From Lysinibacillus_B sp036662795 (GTDB lineage Bacteria; Bacillota; Bacilli; Bacillales_A; Planococcaceae), in NCBI RefSeq assembly GCF_036662795.1, contig NZ_JBAFWZ010000038.1:1-21759 (forward strand): DNA of 21,759 nt, read 5' to 3'. The position numbers were made by a program, and so were the translations under genes. The notes beneath the pieces are model-generated. The model made no database searches, was not told the origin of the DNA, and saw only the letters and a list, made by a program, of their open reading frames with translations. Shown here piece by piece: positions 21,643-21,759 of the stretch. Position 1 is the first letter of the stretch. Each line of letters starts with the position of its first letter.

Positions 21643-21759
21643 AGGCTGGGACATAAGTGAAAATTTTATAGAAATCGAGGAACACCTATAGTAAGAATTT
21701 ACTGCTTCATAAATTGATTGTAGAGAAGGGGCGAGTGTAGCTGTCGGCTGCGCCTTTCG
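21643..21759. repeat. Palindromic intergenic repeat, copy 2, inverted and cut by the window end
   Basis: From AGGCTGGGACATAAG (21643) to GAGAAGGGGC (21732) it is the reverse complement of 973-1062 with few differences, including the inner arm TTGATTGTAG. After 21732 the sequence leaves copy 1 (GAGTGTAGCTGTCGGCTGCGCC), so the core differs or belongs to another subtype. It starts 13 bases after the DUF4352-like gene. Its far end lies outside the window. Confidence 0.8.

Noticed and set aside
1..21759. CRISPR arrays, tRNA or rRNA genes, prophage genes
   Set aside because: No regularly spaced direct repeats, cloverleaf or rRNA-like sequence, and no phage structural or integrase genes were seen in the window.

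Overview
The window reads as chromosomal DNA of a low-GC, endospore-forming Firmicute of the Bacillales. A Planococcaceae genus such as Lysinibacillus or Solibacillus is my best guess, but I cannot prove the genus. Supporting signs are AT-rich coding DNA, strong GGAGG-type ribosome binding sites, frequent TTG and GTG starts, a CotY/CotZ-type spore coat protein, YheC/YheD-type ATP-grasp proteins, and an operon matching B. subtilis yhcE-yhcI in gene order and protein length.

Region 1 (1-1803) is an accessory margin. It holds a two-gene unit (tubby-like protein plus a 66-residue orphan), a long nested-palindrome intergenic repeat, and a decayed ISL3-family insertion sequence with imperfect terminal inverted repeats and a 7/8-matched 8-bp target duplication. 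The outer arm of the palindromic repeat recurs in inverted orientation at the very end of the window (21643 onward).

Region 2 (1804-11763) is the most interesting part. It holds a CotZ-like coat protein, a 725-residue fusion of a YheC/D ATP-grasp ligase with a MurF-like ligase, a small membrane protein of unknown role, a divergent ATP-grasp enzyme of the L-amino-acid-ligase type, a stand-alone MurF-like ligase, a 152-residue Thr- and Cys-rich protein, a YheD-like protein with a degenerate plus an intact ATP-grasp unit, and a second stand-alone MurF-like ligase. Six of these domains should form amide bonds with ATP, and they sit among coat-type proteins. I infer a mother-cell pathway that makes or attaches a non-ribosomal peptide or amino-acid polymer at the spore surface. 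The ATP-grasp plus Mur ligase fusion has the same domain order as cyanophycin synthetase. Product and substrates cannot be read from the sequence. Several upstream regions carry CATA-type -10 boxes resembling SigE or SigK promoters.

Region 3 (11831-16667) contains a secreted protein with three NlpC/P60 repeats, only the first of which keeps catalytic residues, then a Na/Pi-cotransporter family protein with a PhoU-like tail, a two-repeat YcdB/PepSY-like protein, and a small membrane protein. These look unrelated to region 2.

Region 4 (16668-21759) has a GC-rich element of about 200 bp bounded by imperfect inverted repeats, then a GntR-controlled double ABC transporter operon (yhcE, yhcF, yhcG, yhcH, yhcI) with a perfect 13-bp inverted-repeat operator in front, then a membrane-anchored DUF4352-like protein and the truncated second copy of the palindromic repeat.
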